Part shown: piece after piece, positions 1-7,791 of the stretch
Layout of the letters: each line of letters opens with the position of its first letter
Position numbering within the stretch: the first letter of the stretch is position 1
Assembly: GCA_030151885.1 (NCBI GenBank)
Contig: JASLCG010000038.1
Coordinates: forward strand, 1 to 20,079
DNA: 20,079 bases
Direction: 5' to 3'
Source: Bacteroides sp.
Lineage (GTDB): Bacteria > Bacteroidota > Bacteroidia > Bacteroidales > Bacteroidaceae
Made by a program: the position numbers and the translations under genes
The notes under the pieces: generated by a model
What the model saw: only the letters and a program-made list of their open reading frames with translations
What the model was told of the DNA's origin: nothing
Databases searched by the model: none

Positions 1-48
1 CTTTCCAACAGATCTAAAATAATAAAACTATTTTACGTTAGATGAATT

Positions 49-94
49 AAGTAACTTAAAGGGATGACTAAACTCCCTTTAAGTTACTTTTTTT
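49..94 (+). terminator. Intrinsic terminator of an upstream gene
   Basis: A perfect 16-bp inverted repeat (49-64 with 74-89, 9-nt loop) runs into a T tract at 88-94. It must end a plus-strand transcript entering from left of the window. The last codons of that gene may lie at 1-22 (frame 2 reads FPTDLK and stops at 20-22), but this is too short to identify. Confidence 0.85.
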
Positions 95-107
95 AATAGA
101 AGGTGTG

Positions 108-115
108 TATCTTTA
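108..115 (+). promoter_or_regulatory. Possible -7 element for the DUF4861 gene
   Basis: TATCTTTA matches the Bacteroidetes -7 consensus TAnnTTTG at all fixed positions but the last. It sits about 50 nt before the ATG at 165 and just after the upstream terminator. No clear -33 TTTG is visible, because that region is the terminator T tract. Weak call. Confidence 0.3.
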
Positions 116-164
116 AACCTCATTTAAAAAACAACATCATTTATAACCTAGTTAAATACAATAT

Positions 165-1289
165 ATGAGAACAACATTCTTTGCTTTTATATTATTTCTT
201 TTCACATCTATGAGTGCAAAAGATCTTTACTCTATTGAGGTTAAAAACACCTCAAAGATTAACCACTCTAAAAGTTTAGTAGAAATACCACTTAAAAAAA
301 TCCGTGCAGACTATGAGACAATTCGCGTAGTGGATAGTGATGGGGTAGAGCAACTTATCCAAATAACATCAGACAACACTCTTTTATTTGAAGCTAAATT
401 AGCTGCATACGAAACAAAAAAATACTTTATATCAGATAATGGCCAAACTATAAAACAGACTAAGGTTTATGGACGTTATTTCCCAGAGCGTTATGGTGAC
501 TTTGCTTGGGAAAATGATTGTTTAGGCTTTAGATTATATGGTAATCCGTTAGAGAAAGTTCAAGCTCCGACTAATGGTATAGATATCTGGTTGAAGCGAA
601 CAGAAAGAATGGTGCTTGAAGATTGGTATGCTAACGATATATCTAAAAGGGCCTCTTATCATGTAGATCATGGTGAAGGCTGCGACCCATATGGTGTAGG
701 ACCAACATTAGGAGCAGGTGCTATAGCTCCATATATCAATGGTGCTATAGTTCGTAATACCAATCAAGTAGGTTACAACATTATTGATAATGGTCCATTA
801 CGTATTAAATTTGAAATTAGTTATCCTGACTTAAAGGTAGAGGGTAAAGTAATTCCTGATTCAAAAATTATAACACTTGATGCGGGTAGTTATTATACAA
901 AAATAGAGCAGAGCTATGGATCAAATAAATTAGATGTAGCCGTTGGTATTGTTAAAAGACCGGGTGAGAATTCTTTATTTATCTCTTCCGATCAAAATTT
1001 TATGATTTATGAAGAGCCAGAAATGCCTAAAGATGGTCAAGTATTTGTTGGTGTAATTTTTCCTAATAATAAAATGGAGGTAAAGCAAGATAAATATACC
1101 ATTGGAAAAAGTGAATTTAATCATAATATTGCTACAGCAACTGCTTCTAAAAAAGGTTTTGTTTACTATACAGGATTTGGTTGGAGTAAATCAAATCATG
1201 CTACACTAAATGACTTTGTTGAATATACCGAAAACTTTGTATCGGCTCTGAAATCACCTTTGAAAGTAAAAGTAACCAAGTTAAAATAA
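165..1289 (+). CDS. Secreted DUF4861 family protein
   Basis: This 374-residue protein has a signal peptide (about residues 1-18, hydrophobic core FFAFILFLF, likely cut after SMSA), so it is exported to the periplasm or beyond. The body matches DUF4861 as I know the family: a RYFPERYGDFAWEND block at about 104-118, GIDIWLKR at about 138-145, and a His/Gly-rich block at about 164-190 (YHVDHGEG, YGVGPTLGAGA). The length is normal for the family. DUF4861 proteins often lie near glycoside hydrolases and uronate-processing enzymes in Bacteroidota, so a role in carbohydrate breakdown is inferred. The conserved His166, His169 and acidic residues could be catalytic, but I know of no proven mechanism to assign. 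It has its own upstream terminator and converges on a GH20 gene. The ATG at 165 is chosen because it immediately precedes the signal peptide. No Shine-Dalgarno sequence is seen. Confidence 0.85.
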   Translation: MRTTFFAFILFLFTSMSAKDLYSIEVKNTSKINHSKSLVEIPLKKIRADYETIRVVDSDGVEQLIQITSDNTLLFEAKLAAYETKKYFISDNGQTIKQTKVYGRYFPERYGDFAWENDCLGFRLYGNPLEKVQAPTNGIDIWLKRTERMVLEDWYANDISKRASYHVDHGEGCDPYGVGPTLGAGAIAPYINGAIVRNTNQVGYNIIDNGPLRIKFEISYPDLKVEGKVIPDSKIITLDAGSYYTKIEQSYGSNKLDVAVGIVKRPGENSLFISSDQNFMIYEEPEMPKDGQVFVGVIFPNNKMEVKQDKYTIGKSEFNHNIATATASKKGFVYYTGFGWSKSNHATLNDFVEYTENFVSALKSPLKVKVTKLK

Positions 1290-1381
1290 TTTAGAGTTAC
1301 TTCCTTTTATTGATAATAATGTAGCAGGCCGAATAGTTGAGTTATAATAAATTATGGGTTGTGTAATTATAAAATTGATAT

Positions 1382-1420
1382 AAAAAAACACGGGGATATA
1401 CATATCCACGTGTTTTTTTT
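1382..1420. terminator. Bidirectional terminator between convergent genes
   Basis: An inverted repeat (1382-1399 with 1402-1419, one mismatch, very short apex) has a run of seven A on the left and eight T on the right. It therefore acts as an intrinsic terminator in both directions. It lies about 90 nt after the DUF4861 stop and about 18 nt after the GH20 stop, so it serves both genes. Confidence 0.85.
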
Positions 1421-1437
1421 ATATCTGTAGAAGAATA

Positions 1438-3288
1438 TTATTTAACCTCTAAAACAGCTATTTGGCTATTTGGCTTTTCATTATTACGAAATGCTACAGC
1501 TTTAATTATATCATTCTGTTTAACTGTGAATTTAGTATTATACTCTAAAGATTCAGTGGTTGGTTCTGAACCATCAGTAGTATAGTAAACTGGAGCATTA
1601 TCAAAAGTTACTAACTCTACTACTTTTTCATTATTCTCTTCTTTTAAGTTAATATTTACAGCGTAAATATCATCTTTAAAGATTAACCCATATTCAGTAT
1701 AAAGATCTAGCATATGCGGAAGACGATTTAAAAAGTTAGTCAAGTTCTTATTTTGTGGTTGTGACCATTGAACTTCGCTCAGTGCAGCCATCCTAGGTAG
1801 TATTTGCCACTCCATTTTGCTGCGATTGCTAGTCCATTCAGTCCAAATACATCCTTGTGCTCCGATGATGTATTCTTGCTCTTCAGGAGTTAATACATTT
1901 GGAACAGGTTCGAAGTTATAAACTCTAGCTATACTATTTACTCCTTGAAGTTTGTTATATCCCGGGTTACTAAAGTATAGATGTTGTATTGGTGTCATGA
2001 TAACATTGTGGTGCAATCTCGCAGCTTCAATGCCGGCATTTGGGCTAGTCCAAGACAGTACTATAGGGTTTCCTTTTAGGCCTCCATGTAGAATCTCGTC
2101 CCATCCTAACATTCTTCTTCCTCTAGCTTTTATCTCTTTAGCTACCTCACTCATAAAGTATGTTTGGAGTTGATTCTCTTTACTATGTTTTGGGGTGTCT
2201 TTAAGCCCAAGTTCTTTAATTTTAGCTTGGCAGTTAGTACATTCCTTCCAGTGATGTTTAGGACATTCATCTCCGCCAATATGAATATATTCAGAAGGGA
2301 AAATATCCATAATTTCATTTAGTACATCTTTAGCAAACTGTAAGGTTTCTTCTTTACCAGCACAAAGTACATCTCTAAATACGCCCCATCTAGTGGCAAC
2401 TTCATATGGGCCTCCTGTGCATCCTAATTCAGGATATGATGCAAGAGCAGCTAATACATGACCTGGTAAATCTATTTCAGGAATCACATTAATATAGCGT
2501 GCTGCTGCATATTCAACTAACTCTTTAGCCTCTTCTTGAGTATAAAATCCACTATGTGGTATATTATCTTGCTCTTTGGTTTCCCAGTTAATTAGAGTCG
2601 ATTTTCTTGTAGATCCTACTTTTGTTAGGTTAGGATATTTTTTAATTTCAATTCTCCAACCTTGGTCTTCGGTAAGGTGCCAATGAAAGTTATTGATATT
2701 ATGCATAGCCATAAGATCTATCAGTTCTTTTAAGTAATCTAACTCAAAGAAGTGGCGGCCCACATCTATCATAAACCCTCTATATTCAAAACGAGGAGCA
2801 TCTTCTATCTCTCCAGCTGGAATGGCTGGTAAGAAATTATCATCGTTAATGATTGGCAAGGCTTTATGTAGAGATTGTATTCCATAGAATACCCCTTTTT
2901 CGCTACCACCAGTAATGTTTATTTGCTTGTTATTAGATACTAAAGTATACCCTTCTTCTGCTATTTCATTATTTAATACTAAGTTAATAGCATGCTCTTT
3001 GGTTGTCTCATTTTTATTAGATGATGTTGTTAGTTTAACTCCACTAACTTTTTCAATATAAGAACTTAAGAATTCTGCATTACGTTGCATCTTTTCATTA
3101 CCTTCTGGATATAAGATTGTAACGCAGGGTTTGATAATAAAAGGCTCTTCAGTTACTAGAGTTGTTACTTTGTAAGGTTGAGGAATAACATCTAAGTTTC
3201 CTATTTTCACCTCTTTCTTGTTACAGGCAGTAAGGCCAATAACCATCATGGCCATTAATAAGCCTTGGCTAATTTTTGTATTCAACAT
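1438..3288 (-). CDS. GH20 beta-N-acetylhexosaminidase, lipoprotein
   Basis: The protein has 616 residues. The N-terminus is a lipoprotein signal with lipobox LTAC (Cys22), predicting outer-membrane or periplasmic anchoring. Residues about 33-165 form the GH20b non-catalytic domain. The TIM barrel follows, with EYRGFMIDVGRHF (168-180), HWHLTEDQGW (202-211), PEIDLPGH (270-277) and the GH20 signature HIGGDECPK, whose Asp340-Glu341 pair is the acetamido-stabilising residue and acid/base of the family. A C-terminal segment with YYTTDGSEPT resembles the chitobiase C-terminal (Fn3-like) domain. The enzyme removes terminal beta-linked GlcNAc or GalNAc from glycans by substrate-assisted retention; the exact substrate (host glycan, chitin-type or peptidoglycan fragment) cannot be read from sequence. 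It is transcribed alone, with a structured leader and possible attenuator about 100 nt upstream and a shared terminator downstream. Family call very secure. Confidence 0.97.
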   Translation of the reverse strand: MLNTKISQGLLMAMMVIGLTACNKKEVKIGNLDVIPQPYKVTTLVTEEPFIIKPCVTILYPEGNEKMQRNAEFLSSYIEKVSGVKLTTSSNKNETTKEHAINLVLNNEIAEEGYTLVSNNKQINITGGSEKGVFYGIQSLHKALPIINDDNFLPAIPAGEIEDAPRFEYRGFMIDVGRHFFELDYLKELIDLMAMHNINNFHWHLTEDQGWRIEIKKYPNLTKVGSTRKSTLINWETKEQDNIPHSGFYTQEEAKELVEYAAARYINVIPEIDLPGHVLAALASYPELGCTGGPYEVATRWGVFRDVLCAGKEETLQFAKDVLNEIMDIFPSEYIHIGGDECPKHHWKECTNCQAKIKELGLKDTPKHSKENQLQTYFMSEVAKEIKARGRRMLGWDEILHGGLKGNPIVLSWTSPNAGIEAARLHHNVIMTPIQHLYFSNPGYNKLQGVNSIARVYNFEPVPNVLTPEEQEYIIGAQGCIWTEWTSNRSKMEWQILPRMAALSEVQWSQPQNKNLTNFLNRLPHMLDLYTEYGLIFKDDIYAVNINLKEENNEKVVELVTFDNAPVYYTTDGSEPTTESLEYNTKFTVKQNDIIKAVAFRNNEKPNSQIAVLEVK

Positions 3289-3382
3289 GTCTTTAGATTA
3301 ATATGTGTTTAGTCAAGTAACGAATTTATTAATAAATAGGTTATAAACCGAATAGAACAGCTTCAATCTTGATCTTTATAGA

Positions 3383-3426
3383 ATAAAAAAGTTGTCAATA
3401 TAGCTTATAGCTACACTGACAACTTT
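3383..3426 (-). terminator. Orphan intrinsic terminator or attenuator upstream of GH20
   Basis: AAAGTTGTCA (3388-3397) pairs perfectly with 3417-3426 and encloses a second small stem (TAGC 3401-3404 with GCTA 3410-3413). Read on the minus strand the stem is followed by six T, a standard intrinsic terminator. It ends about 95 nt before the GH20 start codon, with no gene upstream on that strand for over 700 nt. It therefore ends either a small RNA or an attenuated GH20 leader. Confidence 0.7.
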
Positions 3427-3516
3427 AAATTACTCTTATTTAGTAATTGAATTTGTATAGAACTGAATCTAGGTTAGCAATTAGCGTAACTAACCTAGTT
3501 TGAAAAAGAGTAATTT
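3427..3516 (-). ncRNA. Candidate structured RNA or leader element
   Basis: An outer perfect 11-bp stem (3427-3437 with 3506-3516) encloses an inner perfect 9-bp stem CTAGGTTAG/CTAACCTAG (3469-3477 with 3490-3498, 12-nt loop). It abuts the minus-strand terminator at 3383-3426, so a minus-strand transcript would fold into this structure and then meet a terminator ahead of GH20. This is either a small RNA or a cis-acting leader; nothing identifies a known riboswitch. Confidence 0.4.
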
Positions 3517-3554
3517 TATCATGAATATTAACACACAACAATATTTTTAGAAAA

Positions 3555-3635
3555 TAGCTCGCTTGTATTATAAGATTAAATTCATTTAGAATTAAAAACA
3601 TAAACAATACATGTACTCATTATACAAACGAGCTA
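3555..3635. repeat. Imperfect inverted repeat
   Basis: TAGCTCGCTTGTAT (3555-3568) pairs with 3622-3635 with one mismatch, separated by about 53 nt. The CGAGCT core recurs in the terminator at 4135-4168. No T tract follows, so it is not an obvious terminator. Function unknown. Confidence 0.5.
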
Positions 3636-3770
3636 CTTGTTAATCTGTTAACATTAAAAAAATAATACTATCTATTTAACTGAACTTTTATATTACCTGC
3701 TTAGCTCTTATCCTTCGTATTGTTTAGAAGGGGAGTAAGTACACACATTCTAGTTTATACTTATTTTATT

Positions 3771-3815
3771 AAACCAAGAGTGAATAAGCGGTTTTATTAT
3801 CCACTCTTGGTTTTT
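3771..3815 (+). terminator. Orphan intrinsic terminator, plus strand
   Basis: A perfect 12-bp stem (3771-3782 with 3802-3813) extends by a further AATAA/TTATT pairing and is followed by five T on the plus strand. No plus-strand gene precedes it within the gap, so its transcript would be short and non-coding, or would be read-through from elsewhere. Confidence 0.6.
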
Positions 3816-4026
3816 GTTTCCACATAATTAATAGCCAATGAAATAGAAACAAATGAATAAGTATTTTAAATACTATTGATACTAACTGTATGATTCCTTT
3901 TTGACCAATCTGGTGCAATTCTTTTTATCAATAATAGATTATAATAAAAACAAGATATCTAATAAGTTAGTTCAAGTCTAGAATGGCCAAATACAATTAT
4001 TTGATATCTATTTAACTATATTTATT

Positions 4027-4070
4027 TTTTTTCGCTAAAATGGAATCTTAATCAGTTTTTAGTGAAAAAA
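4027..4070 (+). other. 14-bp hairpin with one G-U pair
   Basis: 4027-4040 pairs with 4057-4070 over 14 positions, including one G-T position (4034 with 4063). That position is a wobble pair if the plus strand is transcribed and an A-C mismatch if the minus strand is. No T tract follows. It may be part of a plus-strand transcript; function unknown. Confidence 0.35.
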
Positions 4071-4131
4071 TGTTTTGGAGGGAGCAATTTAGATTTGAGC
4101 TATGTAGCAAACTGTTTAGTAATAACTATAT

Positions 4132-4168
4132 AAAAAAACGAGCTGAGTTATTATACTAAGCTCGTTTT
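4132..4168 (-). terminator. Terminator of the small membrane protein gene
   Basis: AAAACGAGCT (4135-4144) pairs with 4159-4168 around a 14-nt loop. Read on the minus strand the stem is followed by seven T in all (4132-4138). It lies just after the stop codon at 4174. Confidence 0.85.
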
Positions 4169-4173
4169 ACGTT

Positions 4174-4578
4174 TTATTGATTTTTTATACTTTTCTTTTT
4201 ATGCTTCATTATATAACACTTACTATTATATTGAAGCAATTTAGCTATAGCTGTAGCACATAGCGTTCCTATGGTAGTAGCTACGACAAGTTTAACAATG
4301 AACATGAAGCTAAATTGATCTGATTGAAATGAAGAAATTAATACAGCTAATACAATTAAGCCTATAATAAGATAAGGACGTTTTATAGCAACAGATGAGA
4401 AAAGAGCTCCACCTGTAAATACTAGTGGGATAATACAAATAATGTTGAGCCACTTAGCCAATAGTGTAGTATTAACAAAATCTATATTAGTACTAGAAGA
4501 GTATAACCACATCTGAATACCAATAAAAATAGCAAGAAGAGCTATAAAAAGTAATATGTTTAGATAAGCAGTTCTCAT
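4174..4578 (-). CDS. Small four-helix integral membrane protein, unknown function
   Basis: This 134-residue, very hydrophobic protein has about four predicted membrane helices (roughly residues 6-26, 42-62, 68-84 and 91-116). A basic cytoplasmic-type tail (KHKKKSIKNQ) ends the chain, which suggests the C-terminus faces the cytoplasm. I do not recognise the family and see no catalytic or metal-binding motif. It could be a small inner-membrane protein of a type common next to HAD phosphatases by chance only. It lies 126 nt after the HAD gene on the same strand and has its own strong terminator. A TTAATTTG sequence upstream (near 4617-4624) is close to the Bacteroidetes -7 consensus, so it could be transcribed separately. 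The start at 4578 gives MRTAYL directly before the first helix. Confidence 0.75.
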   Translation of the reverse strand: MRTAYLNILLFIALLAIFIGIQMWLYSSSTNIDFVNTTLLAKWLNIICIIPLVFTGGALFSSVAIKRPYLIIGLIVLAVLISSFQSDQFSFMFIVKLVVATTIGTLCATAIAKLLQYNSKCYIMKHKKKSIKNQ

Positions 4579-4704
4579 ATTTTAATCTGTTATGGTTATT
4601 ATATATATTAAATATAACAAATTAAGTTAACATAAGTTGCTGTTTGATGTAATTATAATGATGTCGTTTAGTAATAGACTTCATATTTATAATATGGTGC
4701 AGAC

Positions 4705-5412
4705 CTATAAACTTATATGAGCTAGTAATTCTGAGAGTCTATTAAGCTGTATCATGTTTTTATGAGTATAGTCTTTACTAACAACTTCATTAGCCCATGT
4801 TAGATGAAAAGGTATGTGCGCTGCAAAGCCTCCACTCTCTATCACAGGTATTATATCAGATTTCATAGAGTTTCCTATCATCAGAAAGTTCTGGGGGCTA
4901 CAGTTTAGTTTTTTATATAATGATTCATAATTAGGAGGTAGTTTATCACTCATAATTTCTATATGGTCAAAGTATTGTTCTAATCCAGAGCGCTGTAGCT
5001 TGCGTTGCTGATCTTTCAAATCTCCTTTTGTAGCAACTACTAGTTTGTACTTTCCCGAAGTGCTGATATCTTCTAATACTGTGTTAACGTCAGGTAGTAA
5101 TTTAATTGGCATATTAAGTAGCTCTTTTCCTATACCAATCATTCTTTCTATTTGCTTTTGAGCTATTTTGTAGTTTGACACTTTTAAGGCTGTTTCAATC
5201 ATAGAAAGTGTGAAGCTTTTGGCTCCAAAACCATAGATTTCTGCATTAGAAATTTCATTCTTTAATAGTAACTCAGCTAGTTCAGTACTATCATTGATAT
5301 ATGGTGCCATAATATCGGCATACATTTTACCAGCCTTTTCAAAGTAGTTTTGATTTTCCCATAGGGTATCATCTGCATCGAACGATATTATTTTTATATG
5401 CTTTGCTTTCAT
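4705..5412 (-). CDS. HAD-superfamily hydrolase (phosphatase-like)
   Basis: The protein has 235 residues and no signal peptide, so it is cytoplasmic. All four HAD motifs are visible: motif I FDADDTL with nucleophile Asp12 and acid/base Asp14; motif II VVATKGD with Thr128; motif III Lys157 in SDKLPPNY; motif IV GNSMKSD with Asp186. The segment between motifs I and II (about residues 18-105) is helical and fits a C1-type cap. The stretch MIGNSMKSDIIPV followed by HIPFHLTWANE is typical of a subgroup widespread in Bacteroidota and Proteobacteria. It should hydrolyse a small phosphorylated metabolite with Mg2+; the substrate cannot be predicted. The start is supported by a -7 element 27 nt upstream. 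Confidence is high for superfamily and low for substrate. Confidence 0.92.
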   Translation of the reverse strand: MKAKHIKIISFDADDTLWENQNYFEKAGKMYADIMAPYINDSTELAELLLKNEISNAEIYGFGAKSFTLSMIETALKVSNYKIAQKQIERMIGIGKELLNMPIKLLPDVNTVLEDISTSGKYKLVVATKGDLKDQQRKLQRSGLEQYFDHIEIMSDKLPPNYESLYKKLNCSPQNFLMIGNSMKSDIIPVIESGGFAAHIPFHLTWANEVVSKDYTHKNMIQLNRLSELLAHISL

Positions 5413-5438
5413 TTTAGTAAAAGTATAATTTAAAAATG

Positions 5439-5446
5439 CAAAGATA
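5439..5446 (-). promoter_or_regulatory. -7 element for the HAD gene
   Basis: On the minus strand this reads TATCTTTG, an exact match to the Bacteroidetes -7 consensus TAnnTTTG. It predicts a transcript start roughly 20 nt before the ATG at 5412. No good -33 TTTG is seen at the usual spacing. Confidence 0.55.
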
Positions 5447-5505
5447 GATAAAAGTGTTTTTGCATACTATTTTTAATGGGTGGAACTTGGTTTTGTATAA
5501 AGCAA

Positions 5506-5539
5506 GTGCGTGTAGCATTACAATAAATACTACACGCAC
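5506..5539 (-). terminator. Probable terminator hairpin after the Asp-box gene
   Basis: GTGCGTGTAG (5506-5515) pairs perfectly with 5530-5539 around a 14-nt loop. It lies about 50 nt beyond the stop codon at 5590. The T tract is poor on both strands, so efficiency is uncertain, but position and GC-rich stem fit a transcript end. Confidence 0.55.
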
Positions 5540-5589
5540 CAATCACTTAACATTTTACTTACTTCTAAACAGTTATAACTCTATTCTTA

Positions 5590-5940
5590 TTATTCTAATT
5601 TTGGAAGCCATACTTTTCCTCCATCGTTCGAGAAAAATAAGCCTTTGTTTGTTTTAGCCCAAAGAGCTTCACCCATTTCATATATTGAGTCAAATACTCC
5701 GATTAGCTTTCCTGTATAAACAGGTGTCCAGTTTCTACCTCGATTTGAAGACTGATATAGTCCTTTCGATGTACAAGCATATAGCTTATCATTAAAATCT
5801 ATGATTTGTATGAACCTACCTATTGTATTACTAATGTATCTAGTTGTCCAGGTACGTCCATCATTGGCAGAGTACTCTATGGCATTGATTTCAGTGTTAA
5901 TGCGAAAAAGTTCTCCATTATGGTTTGCAATACGTGGCAT
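5590..5940 (-). CDS. Mini-protein with three Asp-box (BNR) repeats
   Basis: This 116-residue protein lacks a signal peptide or membrane helix. It carries three Asp-box-like motifs of the S-x-D-x-G-x-x-W type: SANDGRTW (24-31), SSNRGRNW (64-71) and SNDGGKVW (104-111), spaced exactly 40 residues apart. Each is preceded by a strand containing LY or IEY, as in the sialidase/sortilin type of beta-propeller blade. A complete propeller needs six to eight blades, so this chain (under three) must oligomerise, complete another fold, or be a remnant of a longer gene. The second motif has Arg in place of the usual Asp/Gly context. The spacing is too regular for a decayed fragment, and the frame is intact. 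Function unknown; no enzymatic residues of sialidases are visible. Confidence 0.75.
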   Translation of the reverse strand: MPRIANHNGELFRINTEINAIEYSANDGRTWTTRYISNTIGRFIQIIDFNDKLYACTSKGLYQSSNRGRNWTPVYTGKLIGVFDSIYEMGEALWAKTNKGLFFSNDGGKVWLPKLE

Positions 5941-6116
5941 AGTAATAATTTTTTAGATTAATCTAACTTTTATGGCGTTAGACACCTCCATTTTATTCTA
6001 TAAATAAGAGCGTTTTTAATACTGAAAAATATAAGTATTGTATACTTACTACTAAAATATACATTATTTTTTATTATTAGTTCTATTTCAGAAGGTATTT
6101 GATTGATTATTGCTAT

Positions 6117-6131
6117 GTTATGCAACATAAC
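6117..6131. promoter_or_regulatory. 15-bp perfect palindrome, possible operator
   Basis: GTTATGCAACATAAC has GTTATG and CATAAC arms around a 3-nt centre. It lies in the short gap between the DUF4241 stop and the Asp-box start, about 180 nt upstream of the latter. It could bind a dimeric regulator. No second copy was noticed. Confidence 0.3.
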
Positions 6132-6148
6132 GGATGTGTTTATATGTA

Positions 6149-6186
6149 CAAAGGGAAATATCTTAAGTGAAAGATACCTCCCTTTG
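6149..6186 (-). terminator. Terminator hairpin of the DUF4241 gene
   Basis: CAAAGGGA (6149-6156) pairs with TCCCTTTG (6179-6186), and after a 2-nt internal mismatch TATCTT (59-64) pairs with AAGATA (71-76) around a 6-nt loop. It lies 47 nt after the stop at 6233. The T tract is weak, but the stem is strong. Confidence 0.6.
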
Positions 6187-6232
6187 CTATGTTACCAAAT
6201 ATAGAATATAACAGGTTTAACAACCATTCGTT

Positions 6233-7000
6233 TTATTCTTTCTCATCTTCGTAGGCCGATTCAATTTCTATAAACTGTACAACAAGCTCTACAATTTTAT
6301 TGTTACTGTCATATCCCCAATATGCTGGATATCCTCCATCGCCAAATCCACTTTGAAACATTGGTATTTGATGTTCCGAATTTTCTAGTTTTAAATTTAA
6401 CCAATCTCCACTCTCTCTTTGGTATTTTGGATGTAAGTTGTAATTATCTTCGAATAACTCAGCTAAGTAGTCTTCATAAAATGCTCCGTCAGGATGTTTA
6501 TCGTACCACTCTTTTTCTTGTTTGCAGAAGTGTTCTCTAGCAGATGCATCACATACACATGCTAATCCAGAACTCACATCGAAGCCAAAATAATCCCCCT
6601 CTTCTATATCAGTAAACTCTTCTTCACCAGTGAGTGCATCTTTATATTTTACTGCTTTCTCATCATTGAATTTAATACGAATCGCAGCATATCTATCACA
6701 GTCTTCATTATGAGCTTTTACTACGCATACTTCTACATCGTATTCTCCTTTGGGTACTTTTTGATAGAGTGGTGTAGTTTCATCACACAGACCTGTTAGA
6801 GGGTCACAAACAACTATTTCTCCAGTGGGTAAATTGACGGTGCCAATTGTTATTTGGTCTAATTTGACACCAGCAAACTGTTTCTCACTAAAATAGGCAT
6901 TAAAATCAGATGGTTTTCTTAAAATACTTTTGTACTTATTATACTCTTCCATCCATTTTTCATTTTGTTCCATTGCTCTAGGAATTTTTACATCATTCAA
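6233..7000 (-). CDS. DUF4241 family protein
   Basis: The protein has 255 residues, is acidic and has no signal peptide, so it is cytoplasmic. The DUF4241 hallmarks are clear: IGTVNLPTGEIVVCDPL at about 52-68, a VPKGEYDVEVCV strand at about 82-93, FGFDVSSGLACVCD at about 138-151, and the strongest block QSGFGDGGYPAYWGYD at about 216-231. The family is all-beta-rich and has no firmly known activity that I can name. The seven or so cysteines are scattered and do not form an obvious metal site. The region between about 150 and 205 is longer and more charged than the core motifs require. The gene stands alone, with a nested inverted repeat just upstream of its start (7018-7092) and a hairpin after its stop. 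The start at 7000 is plausible, but Met10 or Met17 could also serve. Confidence 0.85.
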   Translation of the reverse strand: MNDVKIPRAMEQNEKWMEEYNKYKSILRKPSDFNAYFSEKQFAGVKLDQITIGTVNLPTGEIVVCDPLTGLCDETTPLYQKVPKGEYDVEVCVVKAHNEDCDRYAAIRIKFNDEKAVKYKDALTGEEEFTDIEEGDYFGFDVSSGLACVCDASAREHFCKQEKEWYDKHPDGAFYEDYLAELFEDNYNLHPKYQRESGDWLNLKLENSEHQIPMFQSGFGDGGYPAYWGYDSNNKIVELVVQFIEIESAYEDEKE

Positions 7001-7017
7001 TTAAAGGTTAATTCTAG

Positions 7018-7092
7018 CGAAGAAAATGATTCTTAAATATAAGTAATAGCATTGTTATTACCTGATAGGGTAAAAGCTAATCATTTTCATCG
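7018..7092. repeat. Nested inverted repeat upstream of DUF4241 gene
   Basis: CGAAGAAAATGATT (7018-7031) is inverted at 7079-7092 with one mismatch. Its 47-nt interior contains the palindrome TTACC-TGATAG-GGTAA (7058-7073). It begins 18 nt upstream of the DUF4241 start codon, so it lies in that gene's leader or promoter and may be an operator or RNA fold. The inner palindrome belongs to the TACC-N6-GGTA set also found near 10.6 and 14.1 kb. Confidence 0.55.
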
Positions 7093-7791
7093 AATGATTG
7101 TAAGGTATAGATTTATGAACTGATAAGCCAATGAAAAAGAGTGATATTTGAACTATTATAGAAATTTTTCTGTATTAAAGAGGTTTTTGCTAACTCGTGA
7201 TTACGTTTTAGTGCCATTTACCCATAAAAATATAGTAAATATGTTTTGATCTCTTTTAAAAAACAGTTTTAATCTCTTCCTCACTTATACGTTCTGGTAA
7301 AGGCTAAAACTAGTCAATAAAATTTACATATAGGTAGTGAATTTATTTTAAGACTCTTTTAATCAAGAGTAAAAAGCCTATTTTATTATACTACTAGTAA
7401 TAAACTATCTGTTACTTTTTTAAATATACGACAGTTTATTTATTTGTTGAGATAATATTACCAAGTGTATGTCATATAGAATTTTATGTGGTCTATAGTT
7501 GAAAATAAATAGCTTTATTACTAGCTATTAGCTAGCCATCGTATGTTGGAGTTAAAATCTTTTAGTATTGTATATTAGACACTTATGGTTATTATATTGC
7601 ATAACTAAGAGTTATGTAACATTTTTGTAATCTGTTTGATCTAGTGGCATTTTATTATTAATTATACTTTTTGTTACATTAATTGCCATGATCTAATATT
7701 GGTATTTAATTAAGATTTGTAATATTCTATGTTGTCCTTTTAAAAATATATTCATCTATTTATATTACTTTTTAACAATAAAATATCTATA

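Larger units (their letters stand above)
3289..4173. other. Gene-free interval with multiple hairpins
   Basis: This 885-nt gap between the GH20 start and the next stop codon holds no convincing gene. It contains at least six inverted repeats listed separately (3383-3426, 3427-3516, 3555-3635, 3771-3815, 4027-4070, 4132-4168). Two of them look like orphan intrinsic terminators, so short untranslated transcripts from inside the gap are possible. A 53-codon open frame on the minus strand (3440-3601) looks like chance in AT-rich DNA. Confidence 0.6.

Noticed and set aside
1952..2173. 73-codon plus-strand frame
   Set aside because: It is antisense to the GH20 gene.
3440..3601. 53-codon minus-strand open frame (MFLILNEFN...)
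   Set aside because: It runs through the inverted repeats, has no promoter or ribosome site, and frames of this length are expected by chance in such AT-rich DNA.
4071..4160. 29-codon plus-strand frame (MFWREQFRFE...)
   Set aside because: It overlaps the terminator hairpin of the opposite-strand gene and has no supporting signals.
5454..5657. 67-codon plus-strand frame
   Set aside because: It overlaps the Asp-box gene antisense and includes its terminator hairpin; the composition is not protein-like.
6322..6540. 72-codon plus-strand frame
   Set aside because: It is antisense to the DUF4241 gene.
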